Source: Clostridiales bacterium (GTDB taxonomy: Bacteria > Bacillota > Clostridia > Lachnospirales > Lachnospiraceae). Taken from it: a stretch of 6,776 nt of DNA. Shown in pieces: positions 1-6,057 of the stretch (position 1 is the first letter of the stretch; every line of letters starts with the position of its first letter). Location of the stretch: contig DYCJ01000035.1 in NCBI GenBank assembly GCA_019418195.1, positions 9,398 to 16,173 of the forward strand, given 5' to 3'. Under the pieces are notes generated by a model. It searched no databases. It was not told the DNA's origin and worked only from the letters and a program-made list of their open reading frames with translations. The translations under genes were made by a program, and so were the position numbers.

Positions 1-230
1 GAGATGAGGGGACAGGTATCTCGCCGGAACATGCAGCGGATGTTTGTAAGCGTTTTTTTCGGGAGAAAAAAGCTGCGAAGACAGAGGGTGTCGGTATCGG
101 GCTCTATCTGACCCGCGAGATACTGGAAAAGGAAAACGGTTATCTGAAGATCAGCCCCGGAGAAAAGAGGGGTACGACTGTAAGTGTCTATCTCCTGAAT
201 GCAGGGGAATTTATGAATACTTCAAAATAG
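1..230 (+). CDS. Sensor histidine kinase, C-terminal fragment (HATPase_c)
   Basis: This is the last 75 codons of a gene that begins before the window; the reading frame starts at base 3 and stops with TAG at 228-230. It shows the ATP-binding lobe of a two-component sensor kinase: the G1 box DEGTGISPEH right at the window edge, the F-box-like RFFRE, and the G2 box EGVGIGLYL, then the closing segment with G-T-T-V-S-V-Y. Such kinases phosphorylate a partner response regulator in response to a membrane or extracellular signal. The sensor and dimerisation domains and the regulator lie outside the window, presumably upstream. The RFFRE and GVGIGLYL pattern fits a classical EnvZ/PhoR-type catalytic domain. 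The ABC transporter genes start 85 bases downstream on the same strand, so the kinase probably controls them. Assignment to the kinase family is secure; the signal is unknown. Confidence 0.93.
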   Translation, partial: DEGTGISPEHAADVCKRFFREKKAAKTEGVGIGLYLTREILEKENGYLKISPGEKRGTTVSVYLLNAGEFMNTSK

Positions 231-315
231 CTTTCCCTTTCCGAGACTTTTTTGAAACATTTCCCTGTTATTCTTCTGTCATCAGCTATAGAACAGTGGG
301 AAAGGGGAAAGAAAA
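231..315 (+). promoter_or_regulatory. Kinase-transporter intergenic leader with two alternative inverted repeats
   Basis: This 85-base gap contains the ribosome binding site of the ABC ATPase (AAAGGGG at 301-307, eight bases before ATG 316). CTTTCCCTTTCC at 231-242 is complementary to GGAAAGGGGAAAG at 299-311 with one bulged G. TTTCCCTGTT at 260-269 is complementary to 292-303 with a two-base bulge. The two pairings compete for the same Shine-Dalgarno strand. A TATAGA (287-292) and a TTGAAA (252-257) are visible, but neither has a good partner at 16-18 bases, so any promoter here would be weak or activator-dependent. No T-tract terminator is seen, so readthrough from the kinase gene is possible. 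The pairings are visible in the sequence; their function is inferred. Confidence 0.35.
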
Positions 316-996
316 ATGAGCATTCTGGTTACAGAAAACCTGAAAAAATACTATGGAAAAGAACCGAATATCGTGCGCGCACTGGACGGAGTGTCGCTGT
401 CTGTCGAGGAGGGAGAGTTTGCAGCTGTCGTAGGAACAAGCGGAAGCGGAAAGTCTACCCTCCTTAATATGATGGGCGGGCTCGATGTGCCGACAGAAGG
501 TGAAGTGATCATAGCGGGAAAGAAGCTTTCAGGACTGAATGACGAGCGTCTGACAATATTCAGGAGACGGCGGATCGGTTTTGTGTTTCAAAATTATAAT
601 TTAGTGCCGATCTTAAATGTGTACGAGAATATCATCCTGCCGGTATCTCTTGACGGACAACGGCCGGATGAAGGCTATATCAGGCGGGTGATCCGGCTTT
701 TGGGAATTCAGGATAAACTTACGGATATGCCGAACAATCTGTCCGGAGGCCAGCAGCAGAGGGTGGCGATCGCGAGGGCACTGGCCGCGCAGCCGGCTAT
801 ATTATTGTGTGACGAACCGACCGGGAATCTGGATTCAAAGACCAGTCAGGATGTGATCGGGCTGATCCGGATGTCCAGCAGGCAGTTTAATCAGACGGTT
901 ATTATGATCACTCATAACGAGGAGATTGCCCAGACAGCGGACCGTATCATACGGATTGAAGACGGGAAGATCACGGAAAGCAGGTGGGGCGCATGA
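316..996 (+). CDS. ABC transporter ATP-binding protein, MacB/LolD/SalX type
   Basis: This 226-residue protein is a single complete nucleotide-binding domain of the type that pairs with FtsX-like permeases, and it is of normal length for the family. Visible motifs in order are Walker A GTSGSGKST (40-48), Q-loop FQNYNL (91-96, Gln92), the ABC signature LSGGQQQR (142-149), Walker B ILLCDEPTG (162-170, Asp166 and catalytic Glu167), D-loop NLDS (171-174) and switch His200. The motif set is intact, so it should be an active ATPase at the inner face of the membrane. ATG 316 is preceded by AAAGGGG at good spacing and gives the expected start just before the first beta strand. Its stop overlaps the permease start as ATGA (993-996). 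The partial kinase upstream suggests two-component control. The substrate cannot be read from this subunit. Confidence 0.97.
   Translation: MSILVTENLKKYYGKEPNIVRALDGVSLSVEEGEFAAVVGTSGSGKSTLLNMMGGLDVPTEGEVIIAGKKLSGLNDERLTIFRRRRIGFVFQNYNLVPILNVYENIILPVSLDGQRPDEGYIRRVIRLLGIQDKLTDMPNNLSGGQQQRVAIARALAAQPAILLCDEPTGNLDSKTSQDVIGLIRMSSRQFNQTVIMITHNEEIAQTADRIIRIEDGKITESRWGA
982..996 (+). promoter_or_regulatory. RBS and ATGA stop-start overlap deciding the permease start
   Basis: AGGTGG at 982-987 is a near-consensus Shine-Dalgarno five bases before ATG 993, and the ATG shares ATGA with the ATPase stop codon. An in-frame GTG at 984 would extend the permease by three residues, but it lies inside this ribosome binding site. 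ATG 993 is therefore the better start. The overlap implies translational coupling and balanced production of the two subunits. Confidence 0.8.
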
Positions 997-3455
997 GGCG
1001 GCAGAGAAGAATATCAGCAAACAATAATTCTGGATATATCCGCAGTCTTGCGTGGAAAAGCGTGAAGAGCAGCCGCCTGAGGAATGTATTTGTTATCCTG
1101 ACGATCGTGTTATCGGTCAGTCTTTTGATGGTGATGGCACTGTTTTACGCCGGACTCAATACGGCGGCAAAGCGGCAGGTGAAGAACATGCAGCATGTCA
1201 TCTATTACGGGCTGAGCGAGGGGCAATTATCCGACTTGGCTGCAGAGGATGAACCGGCCAGTTATGTGTTGGGAATGAAGCAAGGACAGGGAGTGGAGGT
1301 TGAAGGAATTATGATATCTCCTGTGGCATATACCAGTGAGCCGTTGAAAGATGAGAACGTAAATCTGGAGACGGTTGCGCTGACAAAAGGCAGGATGCCG
1401 GAAACAGAAGAGGAAATCCTGCTTCCGGATGCATACTGCGCGCTGGAGGGGATCACGCAGGAGCCGGGCGAACAGGTTTCTTTTACCTGGCTGGACGGTA
1501 CAAGGGAGGAGTATACGATCTCCGGCATCTTCCATGCAGAGGATAATATGTCGGTTTACAACGTTGTATTTTCTGAGGCGTATGCCGTGAATGGAAGTCA
1601 GCTGAAAGACGTTCTGTGGCAGGGGATTGTCTGTCTGAAAGGTGCGGAAGAGATGACTCAGACGGAGTTTGAGGACGCGGCATACTCTCTCGGAAATGAT
1701 TTAGGAGTAGAAAGACGAAATGTCAACGTAAATAACTTCTTTCTGGATACGTTACCGGGCGGAGAACAGCAGGCGCAGGAGACGGCTGCGATCGCAGGAG
1801 CATGTATCGGGATTCTTCTTGTGAGCGTACTGGTCATATATAGTGTGTTTTACCTGTCTGTAGTAGGACGCATCCGCCAGTTTGGACAGCTCCGTACCAT
1901 TGGAATGACAAAAAGGCAGATACGCAGGATGGTGCGTATGGAAGGACTTATGTTAAGTGCAGCAGGAATTCCGGCGGGGCTGGCTGTCGGAGGTATCGTG
2001 AGTTATTTCATACGTCCGTCCGGATGGAGCTGGCTGAATATGCTTCTTATTTCTGTATGTGTCGCTGCGGCGGATGTGGTTACTGTTTTATGTTCTATCC
2101 GGAGACCGGCAAAGATAGCAGCTTCCATATCTCCGGTCGAGGCGGCAAAGTACGCAGGATATGAAGCAGGAGATAAAGGAGGCGGACAGAAGAAAAGTGG
2201 AAAACTGGCGCGGAAGATCACGCCGGGAAGTCTTGCCCTTATGAGCAGTTTCCGGAATAAGAAAAAGACAGCCCTTACCCTTGTGTCCCTTGGGATTGGC
2301 GGCGTGTTGTATATGCTGGCTGCCTTTTGGGTGAGTTCTACGGATGAAGAAAGCTATGCAAGGCAGGGTGAATTTGCGTATGGTGAGTTTGTCATCGATT
2401 ACTCCTATAATCTTGTAGAAACGGCGGAGCACGGAGAGATGGAACTGCGGACAGAACATCCGATGGACAGGACACTGACCGGGATAATTGAAGGTATCGA
2501 CGGTGTGGAGCAGGTGATTCCCGTAGAAAGCCTTCCGGTTTCCTGGGAAACGCATGATGATGATGGAAATGTACGTATAGGAACGCTCAGTGAAGAACGT
2601 GCAGAGGATCTCCGGGATATTGTACGGGAGGGGAATCTGTCTTATGGAGATATGGTAGAAAATGACAGTATTATAACGACAGACGGCGGCGTATGGGAAG
2701 AAGTGTATGGCTGGAAACTGGAAGTCGGGGACGAAGTAGTATTCACCTGGTATGACGGGCAGCAGGAACGAGAGAAGTCTTGTACCGTGTGCGGGATTAT
2801 TGACGCAGATGATTTCTCCCGGCTGTCGGACGGACAGCCGGGAGACTATACTCTGTCATTTCTGCTCCCGGACGTGGTACTGCAGGAGATGGCAGGCAGT
2901 GCGGGGCTGACAGGTTCTCTCGTGGTCAAGACGGATATGGAGAAGGATGAGCAGATTGAGGACAGTCTGAACAGGCTTCTGGATAAGCATCCATATTATT
3001 CCCTGAATACGCTGCAGGATAATATACTTGAAACAGAATCTATGTTTACGCTGCTTTTCTCGGTTATGATCGGGCTCAGCCTGTTTATTATCGCGTTTGC
3101 TCTCATTAATCTGTTCAACACACTTATCACAAATATCCTGACACGCGGGCGTGAGTTTGCCATGCTCCAGTCTGTCGGTATGACAAGGAAGCAGCTTGCC
3201 AAAATGCTCCGTGTGGAAGGACTGACGCTCTCGGCAGGCAATCTTCTGATAACGCTTGTGCTTGGTACTGCGGCGGGATATGTGATGATCTGGCTGTTGA
3301 GATATTTCGGCGCAGACTATATGCATTTCGTATTCCCTGCGTGGTTCTTCTTCGGATATGCAGTTTTTATCGTACTTGTACCGGTGCTGATCACGGAATA
3401 TATGGTAAGGCGTTTCCAGAAACAGACACTTGTGGAACGGCTGAGAGAAGAATGA
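993..3455 (+). CDS. FtsX-family ABC transporter permease with two FtsX modules
   Basis: This 820-residue integral membrane protein is the partner of the ATPase just upstream. Eight likely membrane helices fall at about 30-52, 266-289, 316-338, 350-369, 425-447, 684-712, 742-766 and 783-803. That is two four-helix units, each with a large extracytoplasmic domain (about 53-265 and 448-683). Each unit has the FtsX cytoplasmic-loop signature: QLRTIGMTKRQI (299-310) and MLQSVGMTRKQL (724-735). The two outer domains also share a GxxVxFTWxDG segment (near 159-169 and 579-589), which points to an internal duplication. Known relatives work as mechanotransmitters or exporters acting on lipids, lipoproteins or antimicrobial peptides. 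No membrane-fusion protein is encoded nearby, as expected for a Gram-positive. The eight-helix layout differs from the ten-helix Bce-type peptide-resistance permeases, so bacitracin-type function should not be assumed. A perfect hairpin lies inside the gene at 2815-2845. Confidence 0.93.
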   Translation: MRRQRRISANNNSGYIRSLAWKSVKSSRLRNVFVILTIVLSVSLLMVMALFYAGLNTAAKRQVKNMQHVIYYGLSEGQLSDLAAEDEPASYVLGMKQGQGVEVEGIMISPVAYTSEPLKDENVNLETVALTKGRMPETEEEILLPDAYCALEGITQEPGEQVSFTWLDGTREEYTISGIFHAEDNMSVYNVVFSEAYAVNGSQLKDVLWQGIVCLKGAEEMTQTEFEDAAYSLGNDLGVERRNVNVNNFFLDTLPGGEQQAQETAAIAGACIGILLVSVLVIYSVFYLSVVGRIRQFGQLRTIGMTKRQIRRMVRMEGLMLSAAGIPAGLAVGGIVSYFIRPSGWSWLNMLLISVCVAAADVVTVLCSIRRPAKIAASISPVEAAKYAGYEAGDKGGGQKKSGKLARKITPGSLALMSSFRNKKKTALTLVSLGIGGVLYMLAAFWVSSTDEESYARQGEFAYGEFVIDYSYNLVETAEHGEMELRTEHPMDRTLTGIIEGIDGVEQVIPVESLPVSWETHDDDGNVRIGTLSEERAEDLRDIVREGNLSYGDMVENDSIITTDGGVWEEVYGWKLEVGDEVVFTWYDGQQEREKSCTVCGIIDADDFSRLSDGQPGDYTLSFLLPDVVLQEMAGSAGLTGSLVVKTDMEKDEQIEDSLNRLLDKHPYYSLNTLQDNILETESMFTLLFSVMIGLSLFIIAFALINLFNTLITNILTRGREFAMLQSVGMTRKQLAKMLRVEGLTLSAGNLLITLVLGTAAGYVMIWLLRYFGADYMHFVFPAWFFFGYAVFIVLVPVLITEYMVRRFQKQTLVERLREE
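2815..2845. repeat. Perfect 13-bp inverted repeat inside the permease gene
   Basis: TCTCCCGGCTGTC (2815-2827) and GACAGCCGGGAGA (2833-2845) are exact reverse complements around a five-base loop, GGACG. The stem is mostly G-C and would form a very stable hairpin in the mRNA. It encodes roughly residues 608-618 in the second outer domain. There is no run of T after it on the coding strand, so it is not a standard intrinsic terminator. The repeat is certain; its function is unknown. Confidence 0.9.
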
Positions 3456-3468
3456 CAGCGCATCTCAG
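3441..3468. terminator. Weak bidirectional hairpin between convergent genes
   Basis: CTGAGA (3441-3446) and TCTCAG (3463-3468) can pair across a 16-base loop, spanning both stop codons of the convergent permease and deacetylase genes. On the + strand it is followed by TTATTT, a poor U-tract; on the - strand there is no U-tract. It is the only terminator-like candidate in the nine-base gap and is weak. Transcripts may instead read into the opposing gene. Confidence 0.25.
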
Positions 3469-4898
3469 TTATTTACCGAATGATGCGCCGGATATGAATC
3501 CACAGTCAGCGCCTCGAACGCATATCCCTGACTCCGGTAATGCTTGATGATATCCGGCAGTGCCTCCACAGTCGTCCCTTTTGCATCGGTATCGTGCATC
3601 AGGATATTGATGTGCCGGGCGCTGCTGGAGGTGGCATTTTCGACAAGTGTTTTGACGGGGACGTTGTTCCCGCTGGCATCCGTTGAATCACAGTTCCAGT
3701 CAAAGTACTGATATCCCTTTTCCTGAACAGCTTTTGTCAGTTTTGTCATAAGGCCGGGGCAGTACTGTTTGCTTACGGTATTGCTCGACCCGCCGGGGAA
3801 ACGGATCAGTTTTGATTCGACTCCGGTGGCTTCTTTTACCATGTCGGAGATCTTCTGCAGATCTTTGAAATATGCTTCTTCGGAAGCGTATACTTCTGCA
3901 TAGTTATGCGTATATGTGTGCAGCGCCACGACACTGCCCTGGTCGACAATGCGTTTGAGCACATCGTTATGTTTCTGGTTGTTCCCCGTTACGAAAAAAG
4001 TAGCTTTTGCGTTGTACTCGTTCAGAATTTCAAGTATTTTGTCCGTGTGTGCGGACGGACCGTCGTCAAATGTAAGATAGACGACTTTGCGGTCGTAGTC
4101 CCGGTCTTTCTTGACAGTGATCTGGCGGACCGTGGTGCCCTCATTTCCTGAACGGTCTTTGGTCGTATATATGACCTCATAGGTGCCGGGGGTGGCAAAA
4201 TCTACCTGCTCGGAATTGACGGAGAACTTCGGGTCCGGATCCATATCATCGGTTACTGTGACACCCTCGGAGAAGTCTATCGTTCTTCCCTGCAGCACTT
4301 CCACATTGTCTGCGCCCTGCACTACGGGCGGTGTGCTGTCTTTTTTTCGTGTCAGTGTTGCTGTTTCCACTGTCTCGTTGCCGGAAGTGTCTGTTGCAGC
4401 AATCTGTATGTCATAGGTTCCTTCTTTGTCCCATGCCTGCGGGTCCTTAAATCGTACTGATGTTTCTGTGAAGTCGCTGACTTCCTGTACAAATTTTTCC
4501 GGTGTGATCTCTTCTGCGAGGTCTGTTGTATAGGATTGTACCTTCAGTCTGGGAGGCGTTGTATCTTCTACTTTGACAGTGGCCTTATACTCGTGTCCGC
4601 GGCAGGTGTAAGTGACCGGATACTCACCGATCTTTTCGACATCTGCCTTTGTCTGGATGTTGACATCCTTTTTACCGGCAAAATAAAGATCCTTTACATT
4701 TTCCCACGGATCAAACGGTGTCATCAGCTCATGCCTGATGACAGTGTCTTTTAATCTGACCGGGTGTGTGTACAGGTATGTGAAAATCCCTGATGCTGCC
4801 AGAATCGGGATGATCAGCAGGATAGCCGCGATCCGAAGCAGCCGCGTATGCCGGTGTCGACTTTTTCTTGAAGATTGTCTTTTGTTTCTCTTGGTCAT
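3465..4898 (-). CDS. Membrane-anchored polysaccharide deacetylase with Ig-like repeats (CE4/NodB fold)
   Basis: This 477-residue protein should remove acetyl groups from N-acetylated wall or surface glycan outside the membrane. Residues 1-19 are very basic, 20-43 form one signal-anchor helix, and no lipobox is seen. Then follow Ig-like or DUF5011-like beta repeats, one short (about 70-112) and two fuller (about 113-187 and 188-265), each boundary marked by DTTPP (112-116) or DSTPP (187-191). Each full repeat ends with an aromatic-rich strand and D-x-S-G-N-E. The C-terminal NodB domain has the CE4 motifs: TFDDGPS (276-282, catalytic Asp278 and metal-binding Asp279), HTYTH (His327 and His331), RFPGG (366-370), DWNCDSTD (400-407) and LMHDT (433-437, His435). 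The metal-binding Asp-His-His triad is complete, so it should be active. ATG 4898 is preceded on its strand by AGAGGGGA at good distance. It resembles PgdA or PdaA-like enzymes, but peptidoglycan versus another glycan cannot be decided. Confidence 0.94.
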   Translation of the reverse strand: MTKRNKRQSSRKSRHRHTRLLRIAAILLIIPILAASGIFTYLYTHPVRLKDTVIRHELMTPFDPWENVKDLYFAGKKDVNIQTKADVEKIGEYPVTYTCRGHEYKATVKVEDTTPPRLKVQSYTTDLAEEITPEKFVQEVSDFTETSVRFKDPQAWDKEGTYDIQIAATDTSGNETVETATLTRKKDSTPPVVQGADNVEVLQGRTIDFSEGVTVTDDMDPDPKFSVNSEQVDFATPGTYEVIYTTKDRSGNEGTTVRQITVKKDRDYDRKVVYLTFDDGPSAHTDKILEILNEYNAKATFFVTGNNQKHNDVLKRIVDQGSVVALHTYTHNYAEVYASEEAYFKDLQKISDMVKEATGVESKLIRFPGGSSNTVSKQYCPGLMTKLTKAVQEKGYQYFDWNCDSTDASGNNVPVKTLVENATSSSARHINILMHDTDAKGTTVEALPDIIKHYRSQGYAFEALTVDSYPAHHSVNN

Positions 4899-4947
4899 AT
4901 TCCCCTCTTATGTATAATGATTTTTTTAATCTGTCTGTTGCTGCTTC

Positions 4948-4976
4948 ACTATACAAGGTATGGACCGCAGATGCAA
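4948..4976 (-). promoter_or_regulatory. Probable promoter of the deacetylase gene
   Basis: On the minus strand, TTGCAT (4976-4971) and TATAGT (4953-4948) are separated by exactly 17 bases. The -10 matches consensus at five of six positions, while the -35 keeps only TTG. Transcription would start near 4941, giving a leader of about 42 bases. The poor -35 with TGTAA-type boxes directly upstream is the arrangement of an activator-dependent promoter. This is inference from sequence only. Confidence 0.62.
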
Positions 4977-4980
4977 GAGA

Positions 4981-5011
4981 GTTACACAAAACCTAAATAA
5001 AATTACATAAA
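4981..5011. repeat. Two TTACAyAAA direct repeats 21 bp apart in an AT-rich spacer
   Basis: TTACACAAA (4982-4990) and TTACATAAA (5003-5011) are direct repeats exactly 21 bases apart, two helical turns, with a degenerate CTAAATAAA (4993-5001) between them. On the minus strand they read TGTAAC (4986-4981) and TGTAAT (5007-5002), similar to half-sites of OmpR-family regulators such as WalR/YycF. They lie between the two divergent -35 boxes, five bases from that of the deacetylase. They may be a regulator site or simply an UP-like AT tract. Confidence 0.4.
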
Positions 5012-5021
5012 TTTTTAAGAA

Positions 5022-5050
5022 TTGACCATTTTTGCAGGGATGGTTATACT
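5022..5050 (+). promoter_or_regulatory. Strong SigA-type promoter for the DUF2238-like gene
   Basis: TTGACC (5022-5027) and TATACT (5045-5050) are separated by 17 bases, and each matches consensus at five of six positions. The start of transcription would be near 5057, leaving a leader of about 32 bases before ATG 5089. An upstream in-frame TTG at 5032 lies inside this promoter and so cannot be the start codon of a transcript made from it. Confidence 0.75.
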
Positions 5051-5088
5051 ATACACAATACGTTTTGACAGAGGAAAAGGTCGTTTAT

Positions 5089-6057
5089 ATGAACAGAAAG
5101 AATAACAAATCCGAAGATATAAGAGAGGATAAGAAAGAGAACCGGAAAAGCAGCAGGCATAAGGGCGGCCGCATGCGCAATTTGAGCGAAGCGCTCTACA
5201 TGGAACTTCGCGAGCATAAGAGTTCTTTTATTGTGTATTTTACACTCCGTATTCTTGTGATCGTGATGCTGATCCTCCAGCTTTTGAACCGGAATTATGA
5301 AAATGTGTTTTTATGCGCGCTGACGCTGCTGTTACTGATCATGCCAAGCCTGGTGCAGGTCACATTTAAAGTGGAACTGCCGACGACGTTGGAGATTTTT
5401 ATACTGGTCTTTATTTTTGCAGCTGAGATCCTGGGCGAGATCAGTGAGTTTTATCTAGTATTTCCTTTTTGGGATACGGTGCTCCACACGATCAACGGGT
5501 TTCTTGCAGCAGCCATCGGTTTCTCTATGGTGGATCTTTTGAACCGGAGTGAGAAGATCATGTTTAGCCTGTCGCCGCTGTTTATGGCTATTGTTGCATT
5601 CTGTTTCTCCATGACGATCGGTGTCATCTGGGAATTCTTTGAGTTTGGTATGGATATGCTGCTGGGATACGATATGCAGAAAGATACGGTCATTCATACG
5701 ATCCGGTCCGTAACACTGGACCCGGCGGGGCGCAATGTGCCCTATATGATCAGCAATATCACGGAGGCTGCGGTGAACGGACGGGACCTGGGGGTAGGGG
5801 GCTATCTGGATATCGGTCTGATCGATACGATGCAGGATCTGATCGTCAATTTTATCGGAGCATTTGTATTTTCCGTGATCGGATTTTTGTATGTCAAGAA
5901 CAGGGGGAGAGGAAAAATCGCAGGAAGTTTTATCCCCCGAAGAAAGGCAAAGGACAGAGACTTCCTTAAGATCGTGAAAGAAATGAATGATTCAGCGGCT
6001 CAGCCGGAATATCAGTTTCCAGACGAGAAAGAGGATGAAAGCGCCAAAGATCGTTGA
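5089..6057 (+). CDS. Polytopic membrane protein resembling DUF2238/YjdF
   Basis: This 322-residue protein has a very basic, hydrophilic N-terminus (1-45), about six membrane helices (near 47-66, 72-90, 99-117, 130-150, 161-180, 251-269) and a charged C-terminal tail. Conserved-looking polar residues sit in or near membrane segments: WDTVLHTINGF (128-138), WEFFEF (181-186) and GLIDTMQD (243-250). This ordered set, D-x3-H-x3-GF, then E-x2-E, then D-x3-D followed by GA, matches what I recall of the DUF2238 family, which includes E. coli YjdF. That family has no established biochemical function. Between the second and third motifs is a loop of about 55 residues (190-242), longer than I would expect in YjdF. 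ATG 5089 has AAAGGT seven bases upstream and fits the promoter at 5022-5050. The last 66 bases overlap the opposite-strand gene. It is certainly a membrane protein; the family is likely; the role is unknown. Confidence 0.82.
   Translation: MNRKNNKSEDIREDKKENRKSSRHKGGRMRNLSEALYMELREHKSSFIVYFTLRILVIVMLILQLLNRNYENVFLCALTLLLLIMPSLVQVTFKVELPTTLEIFILVFIFAAEILGEISEFYLVFPFWDTVLHTINGFLAAAIGFSMVDLLNRSEKIMFSLSPLFMAIVAFCFSMTIGVIWEFFEFGMDMLLGYDMQKDTVIHTIRSVTLDPAGRNVPYMISNITEAAVNGRDLGVGGYLDIGLIDTMQDLIVNFIGAFVFSVIGFLYVKNRGRGKIAGSFIPRRKAKDRDFLKIVKEMNDSAAQPEYQFPDEKEDESAKDR

Noticed and set aside
49..74. T7 and A6 tracts forming a hairpin that resembles a terminator or slippery site
   Set aside because: It lies within the kinase catalytic domain, where the codons for R-F-F-R-E-K-K explain the tracts, and the frame continues normally through the G2 box.
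252..467. Short + strand reading frame across the leader and the ATPase start
   Set aside because: It begins at a TTG without a ribosome binding site, has basic low-complexity content, and overlaps the well-supported ATPase in another frame.
2088..2555. Minus-strand reading frame of 155 codons opposite the permease
   Set aside because: The product is rich in His, Cys, Arg and Pro with no domain pattern, as expected for the antisense shadow of a real gene. The same holds for the frame at 2856-3326.
4183..4416. Plus-strand frame opposite the deacetylase Ig-like repeats
   Set aside because: It is Ser/Val/Thr-rich because it mirrors the repeat codons. It has no ribosome binding site or promoter.
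4891..4918. TTGGTC and a perfect TATAAT on the + strand, 16 bases apart
   Set aside because: The -10 is perfect but it overlaps the start of the deacetylase gene, points away from it, and lies 170 bases before the next gene, which has its own better promoter at 5022-5050.
5032..5088. TTG start giving a 19-residue N-terminal extension of the DUF2238-like protein
   Set aside because: The TTG lies between the -35 and -10 of the gene's own promoter and has no ribosome binding site. ATG 5089 has one.
5779..5801. G-rich run with several G tracts that might form a G-quadruplex
   Set aside because: Only three tracts have three or more Gs, and the codons simply encode a Gly-rich loop of the DUF2238-like protein. 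At best a weak two-layer structure is possible.
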